Shown here: positions 12,241-23,050 of the stretch, in pieces
Layout: the number at the start of each line of letters is the position of its first letter
How positions within the stretch are numbered: the first letter of the stretch is position 1
Source of the DNA: Atopsyche davidsoni
Lineage: Eukaryota > Arthropoda > Insecta > Trichoptera > Hydrobiosidae
DNA length: 64,000 nt
Assembly: GCA_022113835.1 (NCBI GenBank)
Contig: JAILWY010000026.1
Location: forward strand, 826,001 to 890,000
Reading direction: 5' to 3'
The notes under the pieces: model-generated
The model's input: only the letters and a program-made list of their open reading frames with translations
What the model was told of the DNA's origin: nothing
Database searches by the model: none
Translations under genes and position numbers: made by a program

Positions 12241-13000
12241 TGCGAACGACCGAGAAGAAGCCCAGGTAATGAGAAGTGCTCAAGCTATACATCATCTTCC
12301 CGGTCCGGGTGTCTCCGTGCCGCACTCGACTGCCACGGAAACGAGCGAGGTCCTGCAAAGAGGATATGAAGCATTAAAGCGAGGTGTTATGTGCGAATCG
12401 AGAAAACGATAAGCGGTCGAAATATCTCCGTCGAATCTAGATTTACGCAATTGCGAGACAATTGCACGCGAACGGATCTGCGCGAGCATGGCCCGCGCCT
12501 CATATCAGCCGCCACTTATCCAGCGATCGTTATCTATCTACACACGTAGTCCACTTTTATCGTTGGAATTGTTTTTTTTTTATTAAGTACGATTTCCCAA
12601 TAGCTGCTGAGTGCTCGTATCTTTTTAGTGGCTGCGTTTTGAATTTGAAAAATAGATTTTTTTGGATTCATAATTGGCTTTTTAATAAATACAAGTGTGG
12701 TGTGTATTGTAAGAAGTCACATGCGCACATTGTTCGTTAACAGGGAGAATTTTCGATCGATGGTTGTTTGTTAAAATACCGCCTCGTTAGAGTAATAACA
12801 CCCCATAAGGTAAAAGCAACCGTTATGTGGCAGATCCAATCATGACCGCCGTCTGACTTCATCGGTGCCAATAACGTTAAAAATAATCCTAAAGAGCTTG
12901 ATTTAATTGAGCAGCATGACGTCACACCATTCACCGTGTCATTTTCAATGGAAGAGGCGGGAATCAAGAGGCGTATATTTTTTTTTATCCAAACACTGGT
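12241..13000. other. Mixed-composition unique tract
   Basis: No supported gene. About 12240-12540 is CpG-rich relative to its flanks, with short overlapping frames on both strands. Beyond 12560 it becomes AT-rich again. It could be regulatory. Confidence 0.35.
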
Positions 13001-14046
13001 GATTTATCGGAAAACATTATTTATTATTAATACTGTATATAGCTAGCATGATATATTCTAGTTTATTTAGCCTTTGGCGGACGATTATTTATCTGAGTGT
13101 TAAACGTTTACATCAATTACGAAAAAGTACTCGCATGTGTCAGTTTGAGTACTCGACTAATGCGTATGCCGTGCTAGGCTTGGCTTAAATATTTTCTATA
13201 AAGGTCCTAAATAAACCGAAACATTTTAAAAATAATAAGTTCGCTGGCGGGTAACTCGTTTCCCTGTTTGTTAAAATATTTTTTTATTTGGTTTGTGAAC
13301 ATTTGAGACGATAGACTTGTTGATGGGAATCTCGCCGTTGCCGAGTAACTCAGAGGTGGTCCGCTTATCTCCACCGTATCCTGTTTAAAAATAACGCATC
13401 ATTATGCTGCTTTGTACTTACTTATGCCACTTTTATTTCTGTCATAAATGTATATTTTTATTTCTGTCGAAGCTAACTACTGTCATCTCTCTTGTGAAAT
13501 CTCGCTGCTGAAATAATTTAGTTTAGACGGTGTCTTTGAAGGTTTGAGTGTATCGGGATATTGCTTGTTTTTTTCGGTGATTATTTTTAGATGTATTTTG
13601 ATTTAACGTTTTTTTTCTTTCTTGAAGATCTGCCAGAATTCTGAAATTCTCACTTATCAACGACATTCATCTTGCACGTGCAGCGTTTATACGATTTGTT
13701 TTTGATTTGCGATCTCCATAAAAATGTCCCAGATTTGTATTTTCGGGGCTTTTTTTTATTGGTGTCGCGTGTAGGAGATGTCTGCCGGGAGCGAGCGTAT
13801 TTTTAAACCTGCAACAGTGGAGGTGTGTCGGCGGTAATGGCTGAAATAACTAAATCTATTTTCTCGGCAACGTCATCTATCAGACTAAGCCGTTTTATAG
13901 TTCAACACATCTCTAAATAGCTGAGAAAAATACATCAAGCAAAGCACGACGTGTCGAACTTCTTCTATCAATAGGACATAGCAATCAACTTTTGTTATAT
14001 GCTTTGTATCAAAATATATATATATATAAATCAAATTAAAAAAATA
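13001..14046. other. AT-rich non-coding tract
   Basis: No supported gene. It contains T-runs and a short AT alternation near 14015. Nothing structured is visible. Confidence 0.55.
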
Positions 14047-14118
14047 GATGGCTTTGTTGGCTAGACAGTAGACTCTTGACATAAAGGTTCACGGTTCAAA
14101 CCCCGTTCTGGCCGGTGA
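14047..14118 (+). mobile_element. tRNA-derived SINE head
   Basis: TGGCTTTGTTGGCTAGACAG (14049-14068) resembles a D-arm/A-box. GGTTCACGGTTCAAACCCC (14086-14104) is a good T-arm/B-box. Spacing is tRNA-like, but the acceptor ends do not pair, so it is a SINE or tRNA pseudogene. Confidence 0.65.
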
Positions 14119-15499
14119 ATTTCGAACTGATGTAATTTGGGTGACGCTTGTTTCAGTTTTCTTAAATACGATTTGTATTGCATGTGCTGATTCTAATTAT
14201 TTAAAATGCATTTAATATTTTAAAGATTTAAACATGGAGAAATAATAATAAGTTAATGAAGTACCACCGGTCAAATGTTCTTAAAAAGATAAATCAGTCT
14301 GTATACGTATTGCCAGCGGGTAAACATGTTTGCAAGTAAGTCGGAATCACCTGTATAGACATCATGATCACTTTCAGCGCTTACGGTGTGCCTCGGCCTT
14401 CTATGAGAAAAGATGGCAAGGCGCTTGGACCGCAGGTTACCTCATTCTCACCCTCCTACGCCCTCCGCCGGCTGCACCTCGCTAGAGGCTTAGGCGGCGT
14501 TTCCCAGTTTTTATAGAACCGACTGCGCTGATATCACAACACAACGTACCAAGCATTGCCGAGGATCTTTCAATCGGGCGTCAGGTGCTTGTTTCATTCG
14601 AGCTCAGGACCCATGTGAGAAGTTTATTAAAATTATTTGCATTACTAGTTTCGACCCAATACACTGGGTCATCATCAGATGCATAACTAAAATGTTTAGT
14701 TATGCATAATAATGGATCTTCACGAATCAAATGCCTTGTCCCTCAACAAGATTAAATATTTTCGTATACATTTGTAACATTGCTATTTTAATGTCTATGA
14801 AATACTGAATGTATTATAGGTCCGTTGGTGAACAGGCTAACCTCATAATTTTTAATTGTTTTAGAAGTGGACATAAACCGATCGAACAAGCTTAGTAGTC
14901 CTGAAAAGAGACAATGCATATTCCTTCAAATTCGAAGTATTTGATTGAATCGGCCTGTTTACCGTAAAGCGTTGTGCAAATTTCTAGAGTGACTTCCTCG
15001 CGGACTGCGTTAATTGGTCGCTTCCACTTCTCTCTAAAGACACGTGCGAGTATCCAGTCATCAACAAATCGCAGTCTGTTGATAAAATAGCGCTATTATA
15101 AAAACAGGTTTATTTATTAAATGCGTTCAAATGTTTATTTTATTGTATAGGCGCATGTTGAAATCAGGTCATCCCAAAGTATTTTAAATAAGGTTATAAA
15201 AATAAAAAAAGTTGTGTAAAACTATACGGTTCCTCATTTTATATTCTTCTTCTTCTTCAGGTGCCTCTCATGGTTTTCTTAGGGAGAATAGTTTAGTGAG
15301 TCACCGAGTCCTTATGTATCGATACTGTTAATTGCTATCAACAAAATACGTGATGAAATAAAATCTCCTGGTGAATTATTCGAATCATATATATTTACAT
15401 CCAATTTTATTTCATTTTACAAGTATCAGTGAGTGAATTTCGAAATGATATTATCAATTTGGATGTTGTGATTTGATTACTCAATAAAAATGTAAAATA
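14119..15499. other. Non-coding tract with one GC patch
   Basis: No supported gene. A CpG-rich patch spans about 14380-14560. A repeat-associated stem-loop motif follows at 14644. Beyond 15100 the sequence is AT-rich. An acceptor-like (TTC)n run ending CAG lies at about 15242-15258, but no good donor follows. Confidence 0.5.
14644..14678 (-). repeat. CATCAG/stem/GAAAC repeat-end motif
   Basis: On the minus strand this reads CTGATGAT, then GACCC pairing with GGGTC around an 8-nt loop, then GAAACTAGT. Motifs of this form recur at the ends of insect retroelements. The frame resembles a hammerhead ribozyme core (CUGAUGA, stem II, GAAA), but there is one extra U before the stem and no closing stem III or cleavage site. 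I therefore do not call a ribozyme. Confidence 0.5.
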
Positions 15500-15880
15500 T
15501 GCGTTAATTTAAAGCGGCGGGTAAAATTTCAGACCGGACATTGTAATATTACACGAGGGGTAATTGCTCGTACGGCTATCTTAGCAGAAATCTGCGTGTT
15601 ATTATCCCCGGCCAGATCGGCTCTCGTCTGTTGCACAACTTGGACGATTATCAGATAATGATGACGCACTTGTGGCCGCTTGCTTATTTACACCAGCTGT
15701 TAATTACACCATACGGCCAATGTATACACAGTCTTATGACAATGCGATATCTGCCATTTGGATGAGATATGCCTTGTTATTTTATCAGATAATGAACAGA
15801 GAACTCGTCAATGCTTACACCGGTGACGTGTCATCGCTTGAGCAGCTAGACACGATCCTTTCTATTTACAGGAAATAACA
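15500..15880. promoter_or_regulatory. Candidate enhancer with two palindromic GATA sites
   Basis: The identical 14-mer TTATCAGATAATGA occurs at 15648-15661 and at 15782-15795, 134 bp apart. Its core TTATC-A-GATAA is a palindromic double GATA site, the kind bound by GATA zinc-finger factors. Between the copies lie CAGCTG (E-box) and TTAATTAC (homeodomain-type) words. The block is unique, richer in GC than its flanks and free of simple repeats. A plus frame at 15672-15878 spans it, but no domain or signals support coding. Confidence 0.45.
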
Positions 15881-17290
15881 TTAAGTATGTGATAGAATAT
15901 ATGCTTAGTTAATAAGTTAATGCTGCGATTCTACTTATATTTTGTGTTTCTGAAGTAGTATGATTAGTTTTGAAAGTCACCCATCTTATCTTCAAATGTA
16001 GAAAATTCCGTAGTAATGGATTTGTTTGTGATTCAGTTAACAGGAATTATTTCTTAAAGTGTATTCGTAAAATGATGTATGCGATGTTTATTTGTTTTAT
16101 TTCTCTGTGTAATGTGCAGGTGCCATTCTAACATTCACAAGATTTCCGTTGCACACTCGCACGAGTTCACTTTCATCCTGTTACGCGATGCTCGGCTGAG
16201 GTCACTTCGGAATGTGATTCCCTCGCGCCCCGTGAATATTTCTCTCGGGGAGTAAACAAAAGACTTGTCTATTTTTCAACAGCCGGGGAACACAACGGCC
16301 CGCAGTAAATTAAGCGTGACTCCCGCTGATTAAACTCGTTCGCGTCCCGGACTCGAGCACAGGAGCCGCCGACGGACAGAGGGACCATTGAAAAGTTAAA
16401 AGTATTTTAAACTGTTGAGTAATGCTGAGATACATTTTAATTTCAACTTCGGTTGTATCATTTGAACGAATTAACTTTTGTAACGCTTAAGAGCCCAATG
16501 GCCTGTGTTTTGACTGGTAGACTTAATTATTAATTAATTTAGTTTATCGTTATGTATAATTTATTAGATTATTGCCAATAAATTTATATTATTAAATTAT
16601 GTATTTAATATAATCATTACTAATGACCTATTTTGATAAGCGTATCTCAGAGTTTTTTTGTTATTTATATTTTTTGTTATTATATTTTTTTGTTAAGTAT
16701 CGTTAATCGTTACTATTTATTATACAGAGTACACTGACAATACTTCAGAACATATATATATATATATATTTTTTTTGTTTGAAAAATAAACGCATTTAAA
16801 AGGAATACAATATTTTACCATGCATTCAAAAGCTTAACCTGAGATGACTCGCGTAGACGAACGCGGCTTTTAATGGTCCATATCCCCTACAGCAGGTGCT
16901 GTCTTGCAGGTTGGTTCGACACCCTGGCTTCGGAATAATGTAGAAACCTAAATTAAATGCTTACCAATTACATCGAGTGAGTATTGATTTTTTTGTGTAG
17001 CCGTTTATAGTACCAGCAACGTTTCAAAATTTACATTTTTATTATCCTTGAAATAAATAAATAAATATTGGTACACAAAGACACGACTGCTTTCGTTGTG
17101 TTTTGATTTAGATATAATTTAATCGTGAGGGTTTCAACATATAAGTTTTTATATTCCTATATTGAAATCCACTGTGTTTAACGCATTCGTTAATGGAGTG
17201 CGATATTTACACATATTACAAGAATATGATTTACAGATAGACAGGTTTTTTTTTAACATACAGTACTAGATAAGTCCTTTATTGACTGGC
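15881..17290. other. Non-coding tract
   Basis: No supported gene. A CpG-rich patch lies at about 16140-16380. An (AT)n run is at 16752-16768 and a tRNA-like B-box at 16909 (listed separately). The rest is AT-rich. Confidence 0.5.
16866..16932 (+). mobile_element. Degenerate tRNA-like/SINE remnant
   Basis: GGTTGGTTCGACACC at 16909-16923 fits a B-box. The presumed A-box region at about 16870-16885 is poor. Probably an old SINE head. Confidence 0.35.
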
Positions 17291-17520
17291 CCGTGAAGAC
17301 GTTACTGTTCTTTATTTGCGCCTGGTCCAGCGCGCTCGAGTAGAACTCTGCGGCTCGCGCGTCCTCTCACCTGGCGCAGGTGTCGCGGGTAACTCCGCTG
17401 CTAATTAGTCATTAGCCGTGCACGAGTCGGCTTCCGAGGTGACTCCGGCCGCCGCCGCCCAACCGGAGCGGAGTGCGAACACCGCAGGTAACCAATCTCT
17501 GACGCAGGTACCGAAGAGTA
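17291..17520. other. CpG-rich island
   Basis: A short GC-rich unique block with several CpG and CAGGT words. There is no frame worth naming. Possibly regulatory. Confidence 0.4.
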
Positions 17521-17603
17521 ACGAATTGACAATTTACACGTGAAGGTTACGTGTTTGGATATTCAGATATTGTTTGGATATTGAATTTTGATTAAACCGA
17601 ATT

Positions 17604-17638
17604 ATAGCAATGATGAATAAAATATTCATCATTGCTAT
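17604..17638. repeat. Perfect 16-bp palindrome with 3-nt loop
   Basis: ATAGCAATGATGAATA (17604-17619) pairs without mismatch with TATTCATCATTGCTAT (17623-17638) across AAA. Such a tight hairpin is atypical of a microRNA precursor, which would have a larger loop and bulges. It may be a snap-back mutation, a dimeric binding site or a MITE relic. Confidence 0.85.
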
Positions 17639-19670
17639 GACTCTCGTAAGTGTGTTCGATTTTGGACATTTTTCATCTCGAATCAGAAAAACATTCTCCA
17701 CTACGGACATCAAGAAATAACAAAGGCCAAGCGTTGGCGTATCCGATCGACTTTAAACGATATCATCGGTAGCGGCTCCTCGTTCCTGAATTATTTCAAA
17801 CCCGGAAACCTTGAATTGAATTGATATTGAATTGACTCGTTTTGATATTTTATTTTGTATATTTTCGCCAATTTCAGTATCAAATTTGCTACAAAGAAAC
17901 CAATTCCCAATAAAATTTATAAATCAAAAAAATCTAACTAAAACCAAGTGTTTATTTATTTGAAAGATATTAAAGACCAATAAACAGTTGATTTTGAATA
18001 ACTTAACCACTATGCATAAAAAAATGGAAAGAGGTATATTTAAAAATTATTTTTAATTAAATTAACTTACTGTTGTACTGACTGTACCCACCCGGTCTTT
18101 ACTCGTGTGTACATAAGATCCTTCAATTACACCGAATGATATCACGCCGTTTCGCATATATGGGCGAATGTAATCAATTGATTGATTCTTAATTGAACTG
18201 AGCTATAAATAGTCCACTTCTATTAGCCGGTCCGCCCGGAGTAATAAACTAGGCATCGCCTTTTGTATTGGAGTCTCTTGTTAGCGCTGAACGATGGGAC
18301 GACACCGCCCATCGCCGACCACTCGGCGGCACATCTCGTGCCTGCGAGCTTCATGAACCTACACTGGTACCAGTGCTCGGTGCCAGTGCCTTGCAGTGAA
18401 GTCCATATTAAAAGACTTCACTTCGAATATTTTAAAAACTTGACAGTTTTAGCTTCAACCGGTGACGGGTCAAGCTTATAGCCAAAACTAATCGTCAATA
18501 GTTTTCTCAAAATATTCGAATTAATATTTCTATAAATATGGAATAGGAAATTGTATTGTATATGCAAAAGTAAAATTTACTTAAAAGGTAATGTCAGGGT
18601 TTTCTGTCATTAAAAATAAAAACACATTTTCATATTTAACGAGAGAAACTGTTTTTGAAAATGAAAGCATTTAAGGTTATTCGTGAAGCTAAGCTTTTTA
18701 TAAATGCGATTTTTTTTGCAAACCACCTTTTTTATTTAAAAATTAATTTAAAGACAATGCCACCTCTGCTCGGTATCCACAGGCCCCAGGCGGGGGCTGG
18801 TCATGCTAGTCCACCTACTTCTCGAGCCGCTGCAGCAGACAGCCCGGGCGCCAACATTATGGAATCAATCAACATGAATAATACACACGTGCTAAGGCTA
18901 TTGTGTGCATGGACAGCGCATCGGCAAGCAAAACTGCAGGGTTTTTTTTTTTAAATAATTTAATGCACTTAATGGGTGAGGGGTTGCAACCGTTCCCTTC
19001 GATGACGTCTCGCTTACTAGCAAATAGACATTGAAAGTATGTAGCAATTCTAGTGTCGTTATTTTGGTGGTACGAAAATATATAGAGGACTAAAATATGA
19101 TATCAGAAAGTTTGTAAATCAGACTTTAATTTTATTATTTCAATGCTAACGGTTAAGGTAGGTGTGAGATTAAGATTTAGTTCGCCTTTTCGGGAAAAAC
19201 TTCTACCAAACAATTTAGCAAGGCTTTTATTAAGCTTGGGCTTATTAATGTTTCTTGAATTAGCTTCCAGGTAAATAGTTAGATGAATTACTAGTTTAAT
19301 GACCTTGAACTTTATAATACAATACAATGCGCCTTAATAATCGTCGGCCCGAAAAGAAACAGTTGAAACTCAAATGATTAGATTAGATTAAACCTCAACA
19401 GTTCGTAGGATAAATGATTTCTTGTTAGCTTCGTGTTATCGAGGTTTTAGTGCGCTATGCATATATTATGTTTTGTTAGTAATTAAAATTTCATGTAGGT
19501 GTTTGTCAATAAGAATCATGTGACATATTTTGTAAGTGTGTCATTGTCAACGCATAATAAACGATGACAAATTTACTTTCAATTTCATTGTTATTAGTCG
19601 AAAATCGAAATTAAAAATCCCCACTTATTTAGTACTTAAGATTATTGAAATTTATTAATTTAAACGGTGA
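17639..19670. other. AT-rich non-coding tract
   Basis: No supported gene. TATAAATA at 18204-18211 is a canonical TATA box by sequence, with moderately GC-rich DNA downstream (18230-18480). The only frame there (about 18263-18481) is unrecognised, and no consensus donor supports an exon. A GC patch lies at 18770-18860. Confidence 0.45.
18204..18211 (+). promoter_or_regulatory. TATA-box match
   Basis: GCTATAAATAG is a strong match to the TATA consensus. No CpG island, initiator or coding exon confirms it as a promoter. It lies in an AT-rich window where chance matches are expected. Confidence 0.15.
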
Positions 19671-20807
19671 CGGAGTCCTCCCCCGCGCCGGGTAATCTCT
19701 CGAGGGAATGCGACAAGTTTCCAAAAATCATCGCTTCGGTAACCGGACGATTATGGTGCGTTTAAAAATAGTCGTGATCAGCGCGTCTCGCGGCGCGGAG
19801 TGAGTGGGCCCGCGAGGCACGCGGCTCCAGCGAGCGCCGCAGCACTGCATGCCCTCAAACACACTTAGATTGATTTAGGAATGGTTTAAATAGTACCGTC
19901 AAATTAAATTTTACCAAGTGTGATGGTAGTATTGATAGGCTTATGTCGTGATTTATTATAATATCTGTTTTGGTATCCACATTTAAATCTACGGCTCGCC
20001 ACTTATACATGGTTTTTAGTTGAATTTCTGGCTTAAATTGTATTAATAGTATTATTAAATAAATATTATGTTTATATACTGTCATATTGTTCAATGACCC
20101 AGCTAGAACTCGATGTAAAAAGTCGTGTAGTTTATTCACGCATATCTATGGCATATGTATTTTAAATTTTTAAAGGTAAATTATTAGTAATTATCATATT
20201 AATGTGTTTTATTCTGCTTATTATGAGGTATGCAGTACGTACATGAATATGCATCGCATACCTGCTTTAAATTGTTGATAAATAAATCATTTATGTACAT
20301 ATTGCGTCTGTGTGCTCTCATTCTTTTCTATTACCTAACAAGGACTTTACCAAGAAGAGCTAGAAAAGGCGTACAGATTTCGCGCGCATACCCATCGCGT
20401 GACTTACAGTGTATTTCATAAAATAAAATTAATTAGACGGTTATTTTATACACTTTACTCTTGGAGCCAATTGAGGTCCTATCTAGTAATAGTCCATTAA
20501 ATACGCGTGCAGTTCTTGCAAGATTATGAATTGCGTGTGTTGTGATCGTATATTATTAATTTATACAATTTAGTAGAAAATTTAAGTACACCTAGATTCT
20601 TACCAACGGATTCTATGCAAATGAGGGAGTACATTGTACCAATAATGTTTTTTTGTTCGAAATTTTTAACCTAGAAATCAAACAATGTCCCCTTATGTCC
20701 CCTAGAATATAAAGATAAAGAGATAAAATGATGATTTGTTTATAACAAATAAAGATAAATGTTATAACTTTATAGAAAATTGTTAGTGATAAGCTTAGAA
20801 TTCATCT
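19671..20807. other. CpG-rich patch followed by AT-rich tract
   Basis: 19671-19860 is GC/CpG-rich and unique. From 19860 on the sequence is AT-rich with short chance frames. No gene is supported. Confidence 0.45.
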
Positions 20808-20880
20808 GCCTGGTGAGTGGTCGAACCGCAAAACACTCGGTCAAATGTCAATGGACTAACCACTGAGTCAATAATCCAAC
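20808..20880 (-). mobile_element. tRNA-derived SINE head, minus strand
   Basis: Read on the minus strand, TGACTCAGTGGTTAG (20856-20870) is a good A-box and GCGGTTCGACCA (20819-20830) a good B-box at tRNA-like distance. The ends do not form an acceptor stem. This is one of the clearest SINE heads in the window. Confidence 0.65.
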
Positions 20881-20934
20881 TCGTGATTTTTCGATCCCAG
20901 CAACGAACATTGGGACGTTTATTATAACCCAGTG

Positions 20935-20955
20935 CTGCTGGGTTACAATAGACAT
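20935..20955. repeat. 8-bp perfect hairpin
   Basis: TAACCCAG (20935-20942) pairs with CTGGGTTA (20948-20955), 5-nt loop TGCTG. It is about 55 bp from the minus-strand SINE and may belong to the same insertion. Confidence 0.55.
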
Positions 20956-21848
20956 GTTTAAAAAAAATTACGTTGCTGTGTGTTCGCGAGGCTCTACGCA
21001 TGTCACAATCTGACTTTCGAAAGCGCTAATCACTGCTCATCTATTTATTAATTTACCGTTAGAATTTATCACCGATTTGCCTTTCGGCGTGGGATTTATT
21101 ATGAAAGTAAAAATTCGCCGTGCGTCACAGCTGGAGCTGATGAGGTGTTGCACAATACTGACCCGTTTTCCATACCTCACGTGCCACACCGTAGCGGGGC
21201 TATGCTTTAGAATAACCCTGCTTCTAATTGTTGGCTTATTACGTGTGATTAGCCGGGTTGGTCATTGGAAGCCTACAGTCTGCAGCTTTCGTAATAATAT
21301 TACATGCATATCAAAGTCTACTTCGGAATCTTGTAAAAATGTACCTTTTTGACGAACATCGTCGGTATTAAAAGATATATATATATATATAGTATTATAT
21401 GCATTTAAATTTTTGGTCATTATAAACTTTTTCTCCATCTTTAAGCTTCCTCTGCTTGAAGGTGTCACTAATGTTTATTTTATAATTTATAGTTTTTGTG
21501 TCTCCTGGAGCCTACGTTGGTAATTTTGAGAAGCTATAATATATCTAATACACCATAGAAACACTAAAATAAAATTTTACTTTATCTTGTTAAAAAAATA
21601 AACTAAATATCTCTGTGTAGGCAAAGCGCTCATCCGGCGTCCCTGCCCGGTTATGTTGTGTTTACAATAAGAGCTTTTTGAAATCGTGTTTGAAATAAAT
21701 TGTTTGTATTATTATTACGTAAGGCAAGATTGTACAAGCTGCATGCTAGGAAATCGTTGGTGGCAATCAACTTTGCCGAGGAGGTGGGCTCTCATGTGCG
21801 TTGCATTGTCAACACAGCTAATGCTTTGCGAATATATTAAATTTAAAC
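20956..21848. other. Non-coding tract
   Basis: No supported gene. An (AT)n run is at 21375-21391. The frame at about 21077-21352 is unrecognised and lacks supporting signals. Confidence 0.5.
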
Positions 21849-21916
21849 TGCCTCGAGGTTCAGTGGCTGGGACGTCTGATTGCTGACTGTGGAGTCCCGG
21901 GTTCGAAAACGGATTT
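21849..21916 (+). mobile_element. tRNA-derived SINE head
   Basis: GAGGTTCAGTGGCTGGGACG (21855-21874) looks like a D-arm/A-box, and CCCGGGTTCGAAAACGG (21896-21912) is a strong B-box. Cloverleaf closure fails at the acceptor stem. Confidence 0.65.
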
Positions 21917-23030
21917 AGCAGTGTTTTTCTTTTCAATTTTGTTAAAATTATAATTGATCTCCCGGTTTAGATGCAAGGAAAAATTGTTAAATAAATCGTC
22001 CTCTCAGATTCAGGATTATATAAAAGCAAATGCTGGAAACGTTCCACGCCAGACGCCGCTACGATTGCCTCAGAATGATCCCTGTTTGCCTCTGCCTTGG
22101 CTTATGACTTATCCATCTCAAATTAACTAAGCTTGGATATCGCCCGCTCGTAGAATAATGATAAATTATATATCTACCAAAAAAATTCGCGTGTTTGCAA
22201 ATATTTTTAATATCTCAATGTATGTAATTTTTGTAACATGTTCTATCGTAGAATTTTTATAGTTGAAAATAAAAGAAAGAAAGAATGAATTGAAAACGAA
22301 TTAGCCGTTGTAACATTGGAATAAACAAGAATGATTTTTATTGGTTAGTCCGTCCCCGGCACTGAGGCTTGTTGAGTCGCATTCACTTGCGTAGGAGCAC
22401 AGCGGTCGGGTGTTATTTTACGAATGTCTTCTCTAAAATTCTACCTGTGTTACCTTACCAGTTTTAAAAAGTATTCATTAGGTTTTTAAAATAGACGAAT
22501 ACTTAAAATCGGTTTCTTGAATGCTAATCCGTGTCATTTTCTTCAATTCTAACGTTTTGTTACATGTACTTGAGTCATCTTCGGGGACACTCTGAAGATG
22601 ATTATTGTTCTATGATTGAAACATTGGACTCAAAAGAGAATATTTCTTACGTAAATTTCTACATTACCTTACGTAAATATATTTTGAAAAGAAATTCATC
22701 GGAAACAACCGTTTATTTGTTTTGGGAACGATGTGGTGATTTTGAATAAATACTAAGACTAATAATGCATGCTATATTCTCAGAATGAATTAAAATAACC
22801 GGTAGCGCTGACTCAGCGCGGCGTTCCGTCATTCATAGCGGCACAGTGCAAGTCCGTACGGTAAACACTGTTTTGTCAATAAACCCGGAATACCCTAACG
22901 ACCGGGCAATCAGAGCTACCCGCGAGGACGAGCACTGGCGTGACTCACGGCCGTGTCATTAGGCAGCTTCACGAGCGCGTGTGCCGGCGGCCTCAGGTGT
23001 GATGCAAGTCCTCGGAACTGGTCGGTGACG
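21917..23030. other. Non-coding tract ending in a CpG-rich patch
   Basis: No supported gene. 21917-22790 is AT-rich with short frames only. 22800-23030 is GC/CpG-rich and leads directly into the TAACC array. Confidence 0.45.
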
Positions 23031-23050
23031 TAACCTAACCTAACCTAACC
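23031..23050. repeat. (TAACC)4, interstitial telomere-type repeat
   Basis: Four exact TAACC units, the complement of the arthropod telomere repeat TTAGG. So short an array inside unique sequence is interstitial and not a chromosome end. It supports an arthropod origin only weakly. Confidence 0.85.

Noticed and set aside
14644..14678. Functional hammerhead ribozyme
   Set aside because: One extra base before stem II, and no stem III or cleavage triplet at the expected place.
14803..14814. TACTGAATGTAT, shared with the insect Hox microRNA iab-4
   Set aside because: The match is only 12 bases, the rest of the mature sequence differs, and no precursor hairpin forms, so there is no basis to call a Hox cluster.
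15242..15293. Short exon after the (TTC)n CAG acceptor
   Set aside because: The acceptor is good, but the next donor-like word (TTTA|GTGAGT) is weak and the 35-nt span carries no evidence of coding.
20808..20955. CTG|GTGAGT donor-like word at 20811-20818
   Set aside because: It lies inside a minus-strand SINE head and has no acceptor or open exon.
23031..23050. True telomere
   Set aside because: Only four units, with unique sequence on both sides.
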